In this document: positions 35,849-43,127 of the stretch, one piece after another | Layout: each line of letters starts with the position of its first letter | Numbering within the stretch: position 1 is the stretch's first letter | Origin: CTSoil-075 sp964292325 | GTDB taxonomy: Bacteria; Bacillota; Negativicutes; DSM-13327 | Length of the DNA: 60,274 nt | Assembly (NCBI GenBank): GCA_964292325.1 | Contig: CAXYVG010000007.1 | Span: 1 to 60,274 of the forward strand | Direction: 5' to 3' | Position numbers and translations under genes: made by a program | Notes under the pieces: model-generated | The model's input: only the letters and a program-made list of their open reading frames with translations | What the model was told of the DNA's origin: nothing | The model's database searches: none

Positions 35849-38368
35849 TTACTGCTTCATTCCACAACATTTCTTATATTTTTTACCTGAACCACAAGTG
35901 CATAGGTCATTACGACCGGTATGATCTTTATTCACAATTGGTTGCTTGGTTTTCACTTCTGGCTCTGCCTCTTCTTCACCATGAACTGCATGAGCCTGTT
36001 GCAAGCGATCTTCTGGTTGCGCTACAATGTTCACTCTATAGATATATTTAGCAATCTCTTCCTGAATGATTGCAATCAATTGCTGGAACATATCATACGC
36101 TTCAATTTTATATTCAATCAATGGATCACGTTGGCCATAAGACCGAAGACTAATCCCTTCTCTAAGCATATCCATTGCATCTAAGTGTTCCATCCATTTG
36201 GAATCAACCACTTTGAGCATAACCACTTTTTCCATCTCGCGCATATTGTCCGCACCAAATAATGCCTCACGACTGTCATATGCCTCTGTGGCAATGCGAA
36301 GTAACTCTTCTTGCAATTCCTCACGGCTGAGTTTTTCAAGTTCCTCAACTTTCATCTGCCCTTCAGGCGCAAAAATTTCCTCACAATACTCAACTAATCC
36401 TTGATAATTCCATTCTTCTGGATATAATTTTTCATCAGCAAACAATTCCATACCTTGATCAATTAGTTTTTGTACCATATGGAAAATATTTTCTCTCATA
36501 TTTTCGCCGACTAAAATTTGGCGACGTTGGCTATAAATCACAGTACGTTGCTGATTCATAACATCATCGTATTCTAGAACATGTTTACGTATGTCAAAAT
36601 TGCGACCTTCGACTTTCTTTTGCGCCTGCTCAATAGAGCGGCTGATCAAACCATGCTCGATCGGTTCATCTTCTTCCATTCCAAGTTTATCCATGATCGT
36701 CGCAATATTATCAGAACCAAAGAGTCGCATCAAATCATCTTCTAGCGATAAATAGAAATGAGAAGATCCAGGATCGCCTTGACGTCCAGCACGACCACGC
36801 AGCTGATTATCAATACGACGGCTTTCATGACGTTCTGTACCAATAATATGCAGTCCGCCAATTTCAGCCACACCTTCACCAAGAACAATATCCGTACCCC
36901 GACCAGCCATATTCGTAGCAATCGTTACGGCACCCATTTGTCCGGCTTGTGATATGATTTGCGCTTCCATTTCATGATACTTCGCATTCAGCACATTATG
37001 CTCTACACCTTTTTTTGTTAACATAGAACTTAACTCTTCTGACTGAACAATCGAAGTCGTACCTACCAATAGCGGTTGACCTTTTGCATGCCGTTCCTCA
37101 ATGGCCTCAACTACCGCCCGATACTTAGCCCGTGTCGTTTTATAAATGACATCTGGCAAATCAATACGCGATACTACTTTATTGGTTGGGATCAAAATAA
37201 CATCCAAATTGTATATTTTGCGGAATTCCGCTTCCTCTGTTTTTGCCGTACCTGTCATACCTGACAGTTTTTTGTACATACGGAAATAATTTTGGAAAGT
37301 AATAGAGGCTAGCGTTTGACTTTCTCTCTCTACTTTTACCCCTTCTTTTGCTTCAATAGACTGATGCAAACCATCTGAGTAACGACGGCCAAACATTAAT
37401 CTGCCGGTGAATTCATCAACAATGACGACTTCCCCATCTTTGACCACATAATCTCGGTCACATTTCATCAGACCACGCGCCCGTAATGCTTGATTAAAAT
37501 GATGGGATAGTTCAATATTTTCACTATCATATAAATTCGTAACACCTAGCATTTTTTCAGCTTTCGCAATACCACTCGCCGTAGGCGCAACCGTACGAGC
37601 CTTCTCATCAATCGTATAATCTTCCGTTTCCTTCAATTTAGGCACAACTTTAGCCAACACATGATATAGTTCCGTTGACTTTTCCCCTGGTCCAGAAATA
37701 ATAAGCGGTGTCCGTGCTTCATCGATCAAAATACTATCTACCTCATCCACAATCGCATAATGTAGTGGACGTTGTACCATTTGGTCAGGATAAATCACCA
37801 TGTTGTCTCTTAGATAATCAAAGCCAAATTCATTATTCGTACCATATGTAATATCAGCTGCATAAGCCTGTTTACGATCTACAAAATCTAATCCATGGAC
37901 AATAAGACCTACCGATAAGCCTAAAAAACGATATACCTTACCCATCCACTCACTATCACGCTTGGCCAAATAGTCATTGACAGTAACTACATGCACACCC
38001 TCACCAGAAATGGCATTTAAGTACGTAGCTAACGTACCTACTAATGTTTTTCCTTCCCCTGTACGCATTTCAGCAATATTACCTTCATGTAATGTAATAC
38101 CACCTAATAACTGGACATCAAAATGACGCATGCCTAGTACTCGACGTGAAGCTTCACGAACTACAGCGAACGCTTCAGGTAAAATATCATCAACAGTTTC
38201 ACCCTTTGCCAAACGGTTTTTAAATACAACAGTCTTGGCAGATAATGAAATATCACTTAATTTATGCATTTCAGGTTCCAACGAATTAATTTTTTCTACA
38301 TATTTCATCATACGTTTAATTTCTTTTTCATTATCGTCGCCAAATAATTTTTTTAGAAACTTAATCAA
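35849..38368 (-). CDS. secA: Preprotein translocase ATPase SecA
   Basis: 839 residues. Walker A MRTGEGKT, VDEVDSILIDEARTPLIISG (motif II), ATNMAGRGTDI and GRAGRQGDPG (helicase motifs), and a C-terminal zinc-binding tail CTCGSGKKYKKCCG that interacts with SecB or phospholipid. It powers export through SecYEG. Start is TTG 38368 (AAGGAG 11 bases upstream). prfB follows 31 bases downstream, a common Firmicute pairing. Confidence 0.98.
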   Translation of the reverse strand: MIKFLKKLFGDDNEKEIKRMMKYVEKINSLEPEMHKLSDISLSAKTVVFKNRLAKGETVDDILPEAFAVVREASRRVLGMRHFDVQLLGGITLHEGNIAEMRTGEGKTLVGTLATYLNAISGEGVHVVTVNDYLAKRDSEWMGKVYRFLGLSVGLIVHGLDFVDRKQAYAADITYGTNNEFGFDYLRDNMVIYPDQMVQRPLHYAIVDEVDSILIDEARTPLIISGPGEKSTELYHVLAKVVPKLKETEDYTIDEKARTVAPTASGIAKAEKMLGVTNLYDSENIELSHHFNQALRARGLMKCDRDYVVKDGEVVIVDEFTGRLMFGRRYSDGLHQSIEAKEGVKVERESQTLASITFQNYFRMYKKLSGMTGTAKTEEAEFRKIYNLDVILIPTNKVVSRIDLPDVIYKTTRAKYRAVVEAIEERHAKGQPLLVGTTSIVQSEELSSMLTKKGVEHNVLNAKYHEMEAQIISQAGQMGAVTIATNMAGRGTDIVLGEGVAEIGGLHIIGTERHESRRIDNQLRGRAGRQGDPGSSHFYLSLEDDLMRLFGSDNIATIMDKLGMEEDEPIEHGLISRSIEQAQKKVEGRNFDIRKHVLEYDDVMNQQRTVIYSQRRQILVGENMRENIFHMVQKLIDQGMELFADEKLYPEEWNYQGLVEYCEEIFAPEGQMKVEELEKLSREELQEELLRIATEAYDSREALFGADNMREMEKVVMLKVVDSKWMEHLDAMDMLREGISLRSYGQRDPLIEYKIEAYDMFQQLIAIIQEEIAKYIYRVNIVAQPEDRLQQAHAVHGEEEAEPEVKTKQPIVNKDHTGRNDLCTCGSGKKYKKCCGMKQ

Positions 38369-38389
38369 AAGGTATCAACTCCTTAATAG

Positions 38390-38474
38390 TTGGCATATAA
38401 ACCAATTTCGAATCAGGTTGGTTTACAGTATATGCCTAATTTTAAATTTTATCAAACAATCTGCAATAAGTCAA
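38390..38474 (-). promoter_or_regulatory. secA promoter and leader hairpin
   Basis: Minus strand TTGACT (38474-38469), 17 bases, TAAAAT (38451-38446). The short leader then folds into a strong hairpin (about 38390-38436, arms GGCATATA...TAAACCAA with TTGGTTTA...TATGCC), just upstream of the AAGGAG ribosome site. Confidence 0.7.
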
Positions 38475-38562
38475 AATAAACACGACTTTTTTATCATCTA
38501 AAATATATTATAACGCGATTCTCAATAATTCAATACTACTAATTTTAAAACTAGTATCTTCT

Positions 38563-38590
38563 TTGAAAAAATGGGCATACTTAATAATAA
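38563..38590 (+). promoter_or_regulatory. Possible promoter of the 74-residue ORF
   Basis: TTGAAA (38563-38568), 16 bases, TAATAA (38585-38590). Divergent from the secA promoter. Confidence 0.4.
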
Positions 38591-38606
38591 ATAATAACTT
38601 ACAGGG

Positions 38607-38831
38607 ATGTGTTCTAGCTTGAAACTTGATGACATCGATATTCTTGGACAACTTGCCGATTTGAAAGATGTTGACTGCAAAAATACACTTGCTATCACGG
38701 TATTAATCGAACTTTTTATTGAAAAAGGCTTATTTACCAGAGAAGATTTCGCCCACCAAGCACAAGCCTTAGAAAAATTAACTCTCAATGAAATCACCGC
38801 CAAACGTCGTTTGAAATCATTATCTATCTAG
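38607..38831 (+). CDS. Small conserved-looking hypothetical protein (74 aa)
   Basis: 74 residues, acidic then basic, predicted helical (LAITVLIELFIEKGLFTREDFAHQAQALEKL), no cysteine pairs or membrane segment. I do not recognise the family. Support comes from a candidate promoter, coding-like composition and position between divergent and convergent neighbours. ATG 38607 touches its ribosome-like ACAGGG, so TTG 38619 could be the start. The minus-strand frame across it (38522-38803) looks like a shadow. Confidence 0.6.
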   Translation: MCSSLKLDDIDILGQLADLKDVDCKNTLAITVLIELFIEKGLFTREDFAHQAQALEKLTLNEITAKRRLKSLSI

Positions 38832-38840
38832 ATATTATCT

Positions 38841-38950
38841 AATGGCAATCGTCGTGGATGGGTTATAGGGTTGAGTGGCTTTACGAAGGACGCAAGCGAA
38901 ACCCTATAACCCAGCCACGGCAGACTAACAACACAGCTGTTATTTTGATA
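38841..38950. repeat. Interspersed palindromic element, copy B
   Basis: The same flanks as copy A at 12421: ATGGCAATCGTCGTGG at the left and CCACGGCAGACTAACAACACAGCTGTTATTTT at the right. The interior is a much longer stem: TGGGTTATAGGGTT pairs with AACCCTATAACCCA. The last 30 bases are shared almost base for base with copy A; GGCAG/CTGTT replaces GACAG/CTGTC, keeping the pairing. It lies between the small plus ORF and the hpf terminator. Confidence 0.7.
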
Positions 38951-38953
38951 CAA

Positions 38954-38980
38954 CAAAAAAGCCGAGGAATAACCCTCGAC
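38954..38980 (-). terminator. hpf terminator
   Basis: A 7-bp stem (38961-38967 with 38974-38980, one G-U pair), followed on the minus strand by TTTTTTG. Confidence 0.85.
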
Positions 38981-38997
38981 TTTTTCTAAAAACTATT

Positions 38998-39528
38998 TTA
39001 TTGAAATTCTGGTTCAATCAAACCATAGTTCCCATCTTTACGACGATACAGTACATTCACTTCATCTGTCTCTGAATTACTAAAGACAAAGAAATCATGG
39101 TTAAGCAAATTCATTTGAAGCATTGCTTCTTCAACATCCATTGGTTTTACAGCAAAACGCTTGGTTTTTACAACATGCTGTTCTTCTGCTTCAACCTCTA
39201 CTGTACTCACTAATTCGCCTTTAAATGTACCAACCTTCAATTTACGAGCCAATTTGGTTTTATATTTTTCAATTTGCTTTTCGATCTTATCTACTACAAG
39301 ATCAATTGAAGTATACATATCAAGAGTGGCCTCTTCGCCTCTAAGCATCATACCATTAACAGGTACGGTAAGCTCAATAATATGACGACCTTTTTCCACC
39401 GTAAGTATTGCTGTAATCTCACCAAGAGAATCAAAATACTTGGTAATCTTACTAACTCTTTTTACAACATATTCCTTTAGCGCTGGTGTAATCTCAATAT
39501 TCTTTCCTCGTACAACTATTGACATCAT
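38998..39528 (-). CDS. hpf: Ribosome hibernation promoting factor, long form
   Basis: About 176 residues. The N-terminal RaiA/HPF domain begins MSIVVRGKNIEITPALKEYVVKRV; the C-terminal dimerisation domain holds KPMDVEEAMLQMNLLNHDFFVFSNSET and YRRKDGNYGLIEP. The long form dimerises 70S ribosomes into inactive 100S particles. ATG 39528 or 39525 is placed best behind AGAGGAG; ATG 39534 overlaps it. Long structured leader upstream. Confidence 0.97.
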   Translation of the reverse strand: MMSIVVRGKNIEITPALKEYVVKRVSKITKYFDSLGEITAILTVEKGRHIIELTVPVNGMMLRGEEATLDMYTSIDLVVDKIEKQIEKYKTKLARKLKVGTFKGELVSTVEVEAEEQHVVKTKRFAVKPMDVEEAMLQMNLLNHDFFVFSNSETDEVNVLYRRKDGNYGLIEPEFQ

Positions 39529-39534
39529 CGTCAT

Positions 39535-39732
39535 CTCCTCTCATGTGTCATACTACTATTATTCTCCATCGAATAATAAAATCCTGTCTAAAAGGCACTA
39601 ATAGTAGAAATTTTTTTAATATTTCGCATAATAAGGAAAACTTGACTTCGGTCAGGCCTCAGCGCAGATCAAAGTCTTAGTTGCCCTTACTTGGAATCGA
39701 AAAAGTGATAGACTTTTTGATTCCGTCAAAAA
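39535..39732 (-). ncRNA. Structured leader upstream of hpf (candidate raiA-type RNA)
   Basis: About 190 bases between the csp terminator and hpf. On minus, in order: a long hairpin GGAATC...ACTTTTT/AAAAAGT...GATTCC (39724-39693); a nested structure TAAGG...CCTTA enclosing GACTT...AAGTC (about 39690-39625); and an 8-bp hairpin TATTATTC/GAATAATA (39578-39557) near the ribosome site. A raiA motif RNA is known upstream of hpf/raiA genes in Firmicutes, but I could not match its consensus from memory. Confidence 0.4.
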
Positions 39733-39733
39733 A

Positions 39734-39754
39734 ACCCGGCCTTCACAGCCGGGT
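39734..39754 (-). terminator. Terminator of the cold-shock gene
   Basis: A 7-bp GC-rich stem ACCCGGC/GCCGGGT (39734-39740 with 39748-39754), followed on the minus strand by TTTTTTT. Confidence 0.93.
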
Positions 39755-39772
39755 ATATTTGTCAAAGTACAA

Positions 39773-39970
39773 TTAAGCTTTAGCAACGTTAGCTGCTTGA
39801 GGTCCACGTGCACCTTCAACGATGTCAAACTCTACTTGTTGACCTTCAGTTAATGTTTTGAAACCTTGATCTTGAATAGCGGAAAAATGTACGAAAACAT
39901 CTCCACCATCTTCTCTTTCAAGAAAACCATAGCCTTTTTCAGAACTGAACCATTTAACTTTACCAATCAT
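39773..39970 (-). CDS. Cold-shock protein (CspA family)
   Basis: 65 residues, one OB fold with RNP1 KGYGFLER and RNP2 VFVHFSAI. It binds single-stranded RNA/DNA as a chaperone. AGGAGG precedes the ATG. Monocistronic, followed 19 bases later by a strong terminator, and then by the hpf leader. Confidence 0.97.
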   Translation of the reverse strand: MIGKVKWFSSEKGYGFLEREDGGDVFVHFSAIQDQGFKTLTEGQQVEFDIVEGARGPQAANVAKA

Positions 39971-40083
39971 TATGAAACTCCTCCTAAAATAAACAATAAA
40001 CTCAGGTCAATCCAGTGACCACACCACAAAGTATATCACCACTGGGTATTGCTGTCAATGTACTACTTGGCGGTAACGGACGA

Positions 40084-40806
40084 CTATAATATCTTTGATA
40101 AAAAAGCCTGGGTCCGCCCCTCTTTCGCATTCGTAAAAATTTGTTCTGGGCTGCCTTCCTCTACAACACGTCCTTCATCCATGAAAACCACTCGGTGCCC
40201 TACTTCACGAGCAAAACCCATCTCATGCGTAACAATGACCATCGTCATGCCTTCATGAGCCAGCGCTTTCATAACATCAAGAACTTCATTGACCATTTCC
40301 GGATCAAGTGCCGAAGTAGGCTCATCAAAGAGCATGACTTTAGGACGCATGGCAAGCGCCCTAGCAATCGCTACTCGTTGTTGCTGTCCTCCTGATAATT
40401 GTTCAGGATAAGCACCGGCTTTATCTGCAAGTCCCACCTTAGCTAGCAAATCCAACGCAATTTTCTCCGCCTCTGCTTTCGATAATTTCCGCACTTTCAT
40501 CGGCGCGAGTATTACATTTTCTAAAACAGTTTTGTGAGGGAACAAGTTAAATCGTTGAAATACCATCCCCACTTCAATGCGTACTTTATTCACATTCGCT
40601 TCGCAATTCAGAGGAATACGATCAACGACTATCTCACCTTCCGTAGGCTCTTCCAAATAGTTAATGCAACGCAGTAACGTACTTTTACCAGAACCACTTG
40701 GTCCAATAATAACCACTACTTCTTTCTCTGCAATCTGAAGATCAATCCCCTTCAATACATGCAGACTACCAAATTTCTTATGAATTCCTTTAATGTTTAT
40801 CATCAA
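40084..40806 (-). CDS. Polar amino-acid ABC transporter ATP-binding protein (GlnQ-like)
   Basis: 240 residues. Walker A GPSGSGKST, Q-loop VFQRFNLFPH, signature LSGGQQQR, Walker B LFDEPTSALDPEMV and switch histidine VTHEMGF. It energises import with the membrane and binding proteins encoded upstream; overlaps the permease gene by 17 bases. The substrate is probably a polar amino acid. Confidence 0.95.
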   Translation of the reverse strand: MMINIKGIHKKFGSLHVLKGIDLQIAEKEVVVIIGPSGSGKSTLLRCINYLEEPTEGEIVVDRIPLNCEANVNKVRIEVGMVFQRFNLFPHKTVLENVILAPMKVRKLSKAEAEKIALDLLAKVGLADKAGAYPEQLSGGQQQRVAIARALAMRPKVMLFDEPTSALDPEMVNEVLDVMKALAHEGMTMVIVTHEMGFAREVGHRVVFMDEGRVVEEGSPEQIFTNAKEGRTQAFLSKIL

Positions 40807-41455
40807 TTTTGTACCTCTGCTCCAAATAATTCACCAAGCGGGAAATAGCAAATGTCATGAGCAAATAAATCACCGCTACTGACATCCAAATTTCAAACGA
40901 TCCATAGGTACGAGCAATAATTAGCTGTCCTCTTCTTGTTAATTCTTCAAAACCGATCACCGATACCAACGACGAATCCTTCAGCATCGCAATAAATTCA
41001 TTACCAAGAGGCGGAATAATGCGCTTAAAAGCTTGTGGCAAAATAACATGTATCATCGTTTGACCCCAAGTCATCCCAAGAGAACGACCGGCTTCCATTT
41101 GTCCTTTATCAATCGACTGAATACCACCACGAAAGATTTCCGCTACATAAGCACCACTATTAATACTACAAGCAGTAATCGCAGCAATAAAAGGATCGAC
41201 TCGCGTTCCTATAATCAACGGCAGCGCAAAATAAATAAGAAATATTTGTACCAATAACGGCGTGCCACGAATAAAATCTACATATATTGCAGCTAACGTC
41301 TTAATGAGCCAAATTTTTGATAGGCGAGCAATCCCAACAAACATTCCGATTAGCATCCCAACGCTGACACTAACTGCTGTGATTTGCACCGTAACACCAG
41401 CGCCTAATAACAACAGAGGAAAGGATTTTACTACTAAGTCAAAATCAAAATTCAT
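40790..41455 (-). CDS. Amino-acid ABC transporter permease (HisM/GlnP family)
   Basis: 221 residues from ATG 41455 (GGTGGAAG upstream); an extended reading to 41518 crosses towards the preceding hairpin and lacks a site. Five membrane helices and the EAA loop (EAGRSLGMTWGQTMIHVILPQAFKRIIPPLGNE). Works as a dimer with the GlnQ-like ATPase. Confidence 0.93.
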   Translation of the reverse strand: MNFDFDLVVKSFPLLLLGAGVTVQITAVSVSVGMLIGMFVGIARLSKIWLIKTLAAIYVDFIRGTPLLVQIFLIYFALPLIIGTRVDPFIAAITACSINSGAYVAEIFRGGIQSIDKGQMEAGRSLGMTWGQTMIHVILPQAFKRIIPPLGNEFIAMLKDSSLVSVIGFEELTRRGQLIIARTYGSFEIWMSVAVIYLLMTFAISRLVNYLEQRYKIDDKH

Positions 41456-41524
41456 AACTTCCACCCTTAATTCAAATAATATAAATACGCATTCTAACAA
41501 TAAGCATACTGCTGTCACTTATTT

Positions 41525-41554
41525 GAACAGGCGCGATTCGCACCGCGCCTGTTC
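41525..41554 (-). repeat. Intercistronic hairpin between binding-protein and permease genes
   Basis: An 11-bp perfect GC-rich stem GAACAGGCGCG/CGCGCCTGTTC (41525-41535 with 41544-41554) without a T-run. Such hairpins usually protect the upstream binding-protein message so that it is made in excess over the permease. Confidence 0.7.
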
Positions 41555-41588
41555 ACTAGAATCGTGTTTTGTAGTTGTTATCTTTTCT

Positions 41589-42353
41589 TTATGGTTTCTT
41601 ATTAAACCATTTCACATAAATTTTTTCATACTCGCCATTCTTTTTCAGTTCATCTAACGCTTTATCAATTTTGTCTGCCAGTTCTTTATTCTTTTTGGCA
41701 GTAGCAATACCATAATCTTCAGAAGTTAGTGGCTCACCGACTACTTTATTATCTTTACCGCCAGCCTTCGCTATATAATAATCATTAACCGGTTTATCAT
41801 TGATTACAGCATCAACGCCACCCGCTTTAAGTTCCAAAAACGCCTCAGGAGCATTGTTAAATTCACGAACCTGGGAATTGCTAATCTTTTTAGCCTCATC
41901 AGCACCAGTCGTACCCAACTGCACAGCGATTTTTTTACCTTCTAAATCTTTAAAGCTCTTAACCGCTTCATTATCACTCTTTACAACAACGGTTAGCCCT
42001 GATTTATAGTAAGGTTTCGAGAAATTGACCTTCTTAGCCCGCTCTTGCGTAATCGTCATTCCCGAAATCGCCACATCAATATTACCCGCATCAAGACCAG
42101 GAATTAAGCCATCAAATCCCATATTTTGAATTTGCACTTCATATCCCATTTGTTTACCAATGGCTCTGATTAATTCCATATCAAAACCAGTATATTCCTT
42201 ACTACCTTCTTCTTGAAATTCAAAAGGAGCAAAAGAAACTTCTGAACCAACCTTAAGTACCTTACTAGGCGCTGCGTCCTTACTACAGCCAACTAAACCA
42301 AATGATAGCACCAATACCGCTACCACTACCAATGAAATAATTTTCTTAGACAT
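41589..42353 (-). CDS. Amino-acid ABC transporter substrate-binding lipoprotein
   Basis: 254 residues: signal peptide with lipobox ending GLVGC (Cys about 23), then the SBP family 3 fold (LKVGSEVSFAPFEFQ, GFDMELIRAIGKQMGYEV, GLIPGLDAGNIDVAISGMTITQERAKKVNFSKPYY). Anchored outside the membrane, it delivers a polar amino acid to the permease. First gene of the three-gene operon, with its own promoter. Confidence 0.95.
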   Translation of the reverse strand: MSKKIISLVVVAVLVLSFGLVGCSKDAAPSKVLKVGSEVSFAPFEFQEEGSKEYTGFDMELIRAIGKQMGYEVQIQNMGFDGLIPGLDAGNIDVAISGMTITQERAKKVNFSKPYYKSGLTVVVKSDNEAVKSFKDLEGKKIAVQLGTTGADEAKKISNSQVREFNNAPEAFLELKAGGVDAVINDKPVNDYYIAKAGGKDNKVVGEPLTSEDYGIATAKKNKELADKIDKALDELKKNGEYEKIYVKWFNKKP

Positions 42354-42385
42354 TGATTGACCTCCTATATCTCTTTTTATCTTTT

Positions 42386-42415
42386 ATAATACCTATTGAG
42401 TACATGCTTCGTCAA
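42386..42415 (-). promoter_or_regulatory. Promoter of the amino-acid ABC operon
   Basis: Minus strand TTGACG (42415-42410), 18 bases, TATTAT (42391-42386), about 35 bases before the binding-protein start. Confidence 0.7.
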
Positions 42416-42439
42416 CTGATTTAATATAAATATTCTAAA

Positions 42440-42472
42440 AAAAAGAAAAACTCGAATGATTTCTCATCCGAG
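42440..42472 (-). terminator. Terminator of zinc-ribbon gene 2
   Basis: A 9-bp stem (42451-42459 with 42464-42472, one G-U pair), followed on the minus strand by TTTTTCTTTTTTTT. Confidence 0.9.
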
Positions 42473-42488
42473 CATTGTATGTTTTATA

Positions 42489-42779
42489 TTATCGCTGTGC
42501 GTTAAAACATTCCCGACAATATACAGGTCTATCATTGCTAGGTTTGAACGGTACTTGCGTAGTAATACCACAATTAGCGCATACTACATCATGCATTTCA
42601 CGTTGCGACGATTGGCGATCGCCACCATCACGACTACGTTTTTTAGCGTCACGACATTCACGACATCGTGCAGGCTCATTTTCAAATCCCTTTTCTGCAT
42701 AAAACTCTTGCTCTCCTACTGTAAACACGAAATCTACGCCACAGTCTTTACATTTGAGAGTTTTGTCCTGAAAAGCCAT
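42489..42779 (-). CDS. Zinc-ribbon protein, zf-trcl + CxxC-x17-CxxC type (paralogue 2)
   Basis: 96 residues: CKDCGVDF ... CRECRDAKK, then an Arg/Asp/Gly-rich linker (KRSRDGGDRQSS) and CANCG(17 residues)CRECF. Same layout as the protein at 13733-14041, sharing GEQEFYAEKGF-type and PVYC segments. Family function unknown; a nucleic-acid-binding role is a guess from the zinc ribbons and basic linker. SD GAGGGG 9 bases before the ATG. It is preceded by about 265 bases of highly structured leader with its own promoter, described separately. Confidence 0.88.
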   Translation of the reverse strand: MAFQDKTLKCKDCGVDFVFTVGEQEFYAEKGFENEPARCRECRDAKKRSRDGGDRQSSQREMHDVVCANCGITTQVPFKPSNDRPVYCRECFNAQR

Positions 42780-43075
42780 TAAAGAAATCCCCTCACCTTT
42801 TGAATATTAAAGGACCACACTGCTTAGCTGACCTGGTCTTTGCCCCCACACCCGCCTGCTGGAAGGTTCGCTAATAAGAATTCAATCTCCTCACTACTGC
42901 CACTCTCGAGTCTAGCTAATTAAGCTAATAACTCGGCAGGACTTACCCCTAAACCGCACCATGCTCAGAGCCACTTTGGACTCCTTATGTGGATCGTTTC
43001 GCCTGCGACTGGCCTCGACTTTCAACCACAGACCTAAGCAATAGGCTCTTATATTCTATTATAACCTTTTTAAAA
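42780..43075 (-). ncRNA. Promoter plus ~265-nt highly structured RNA (leader of zinc-ribbon gene 2 or free ncRNA)
   Basis: Minus strand TTGCAT, exactly 17 bases, TATAAT (about 43071-43043), then GC-richer sequence than the surroundings. Pairings visible: TTGCTTAG with CTAAGCAG closing the whole molecule; GTGG..CCAC; GGTT..AACC and GTAAG..CTTAT enclosing CTGCC..GGCAG, which caps in GAGT(..)ACTC and TAGCT(..)AGCTA. It lacks the RNase P, tmRNA, SRP (no GGAA-loop core) and cobalamin-riboswitch signatures I know. This fills the 348-base gap between jetC and the zinc-ribbon gene. Confidence 0.6.
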
Positions 43076-43127
43076 ACCAAATGCAAGCGCCCGCTACCGA
43101 GTTCATGATTGCGTCTTGTAGGATTAT

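Noticed and set aside
38522..38803. Minus-strand ORF of 93 codons opposite the 74-residue ORF
   Set aside because: No ribosome site, would overlap the whole plus-strand gene, and no recognisable protein features.
42780..43075. The structured region as SRP RNA, because of ACCAGGTCAG and AAGCAG on the minus strand
   Set aside because: The GGAA tetraloop and GGAAGCAGCC core of the SRP RNA are missing, and the order of helices does not fit.
42780..43075. The same region as RNase P RNA, because of GGGGTAAGTCC
   Set aside because: The invariant GAGGAAAGTCC and the ACAGAAA block are absent, and it is too short.
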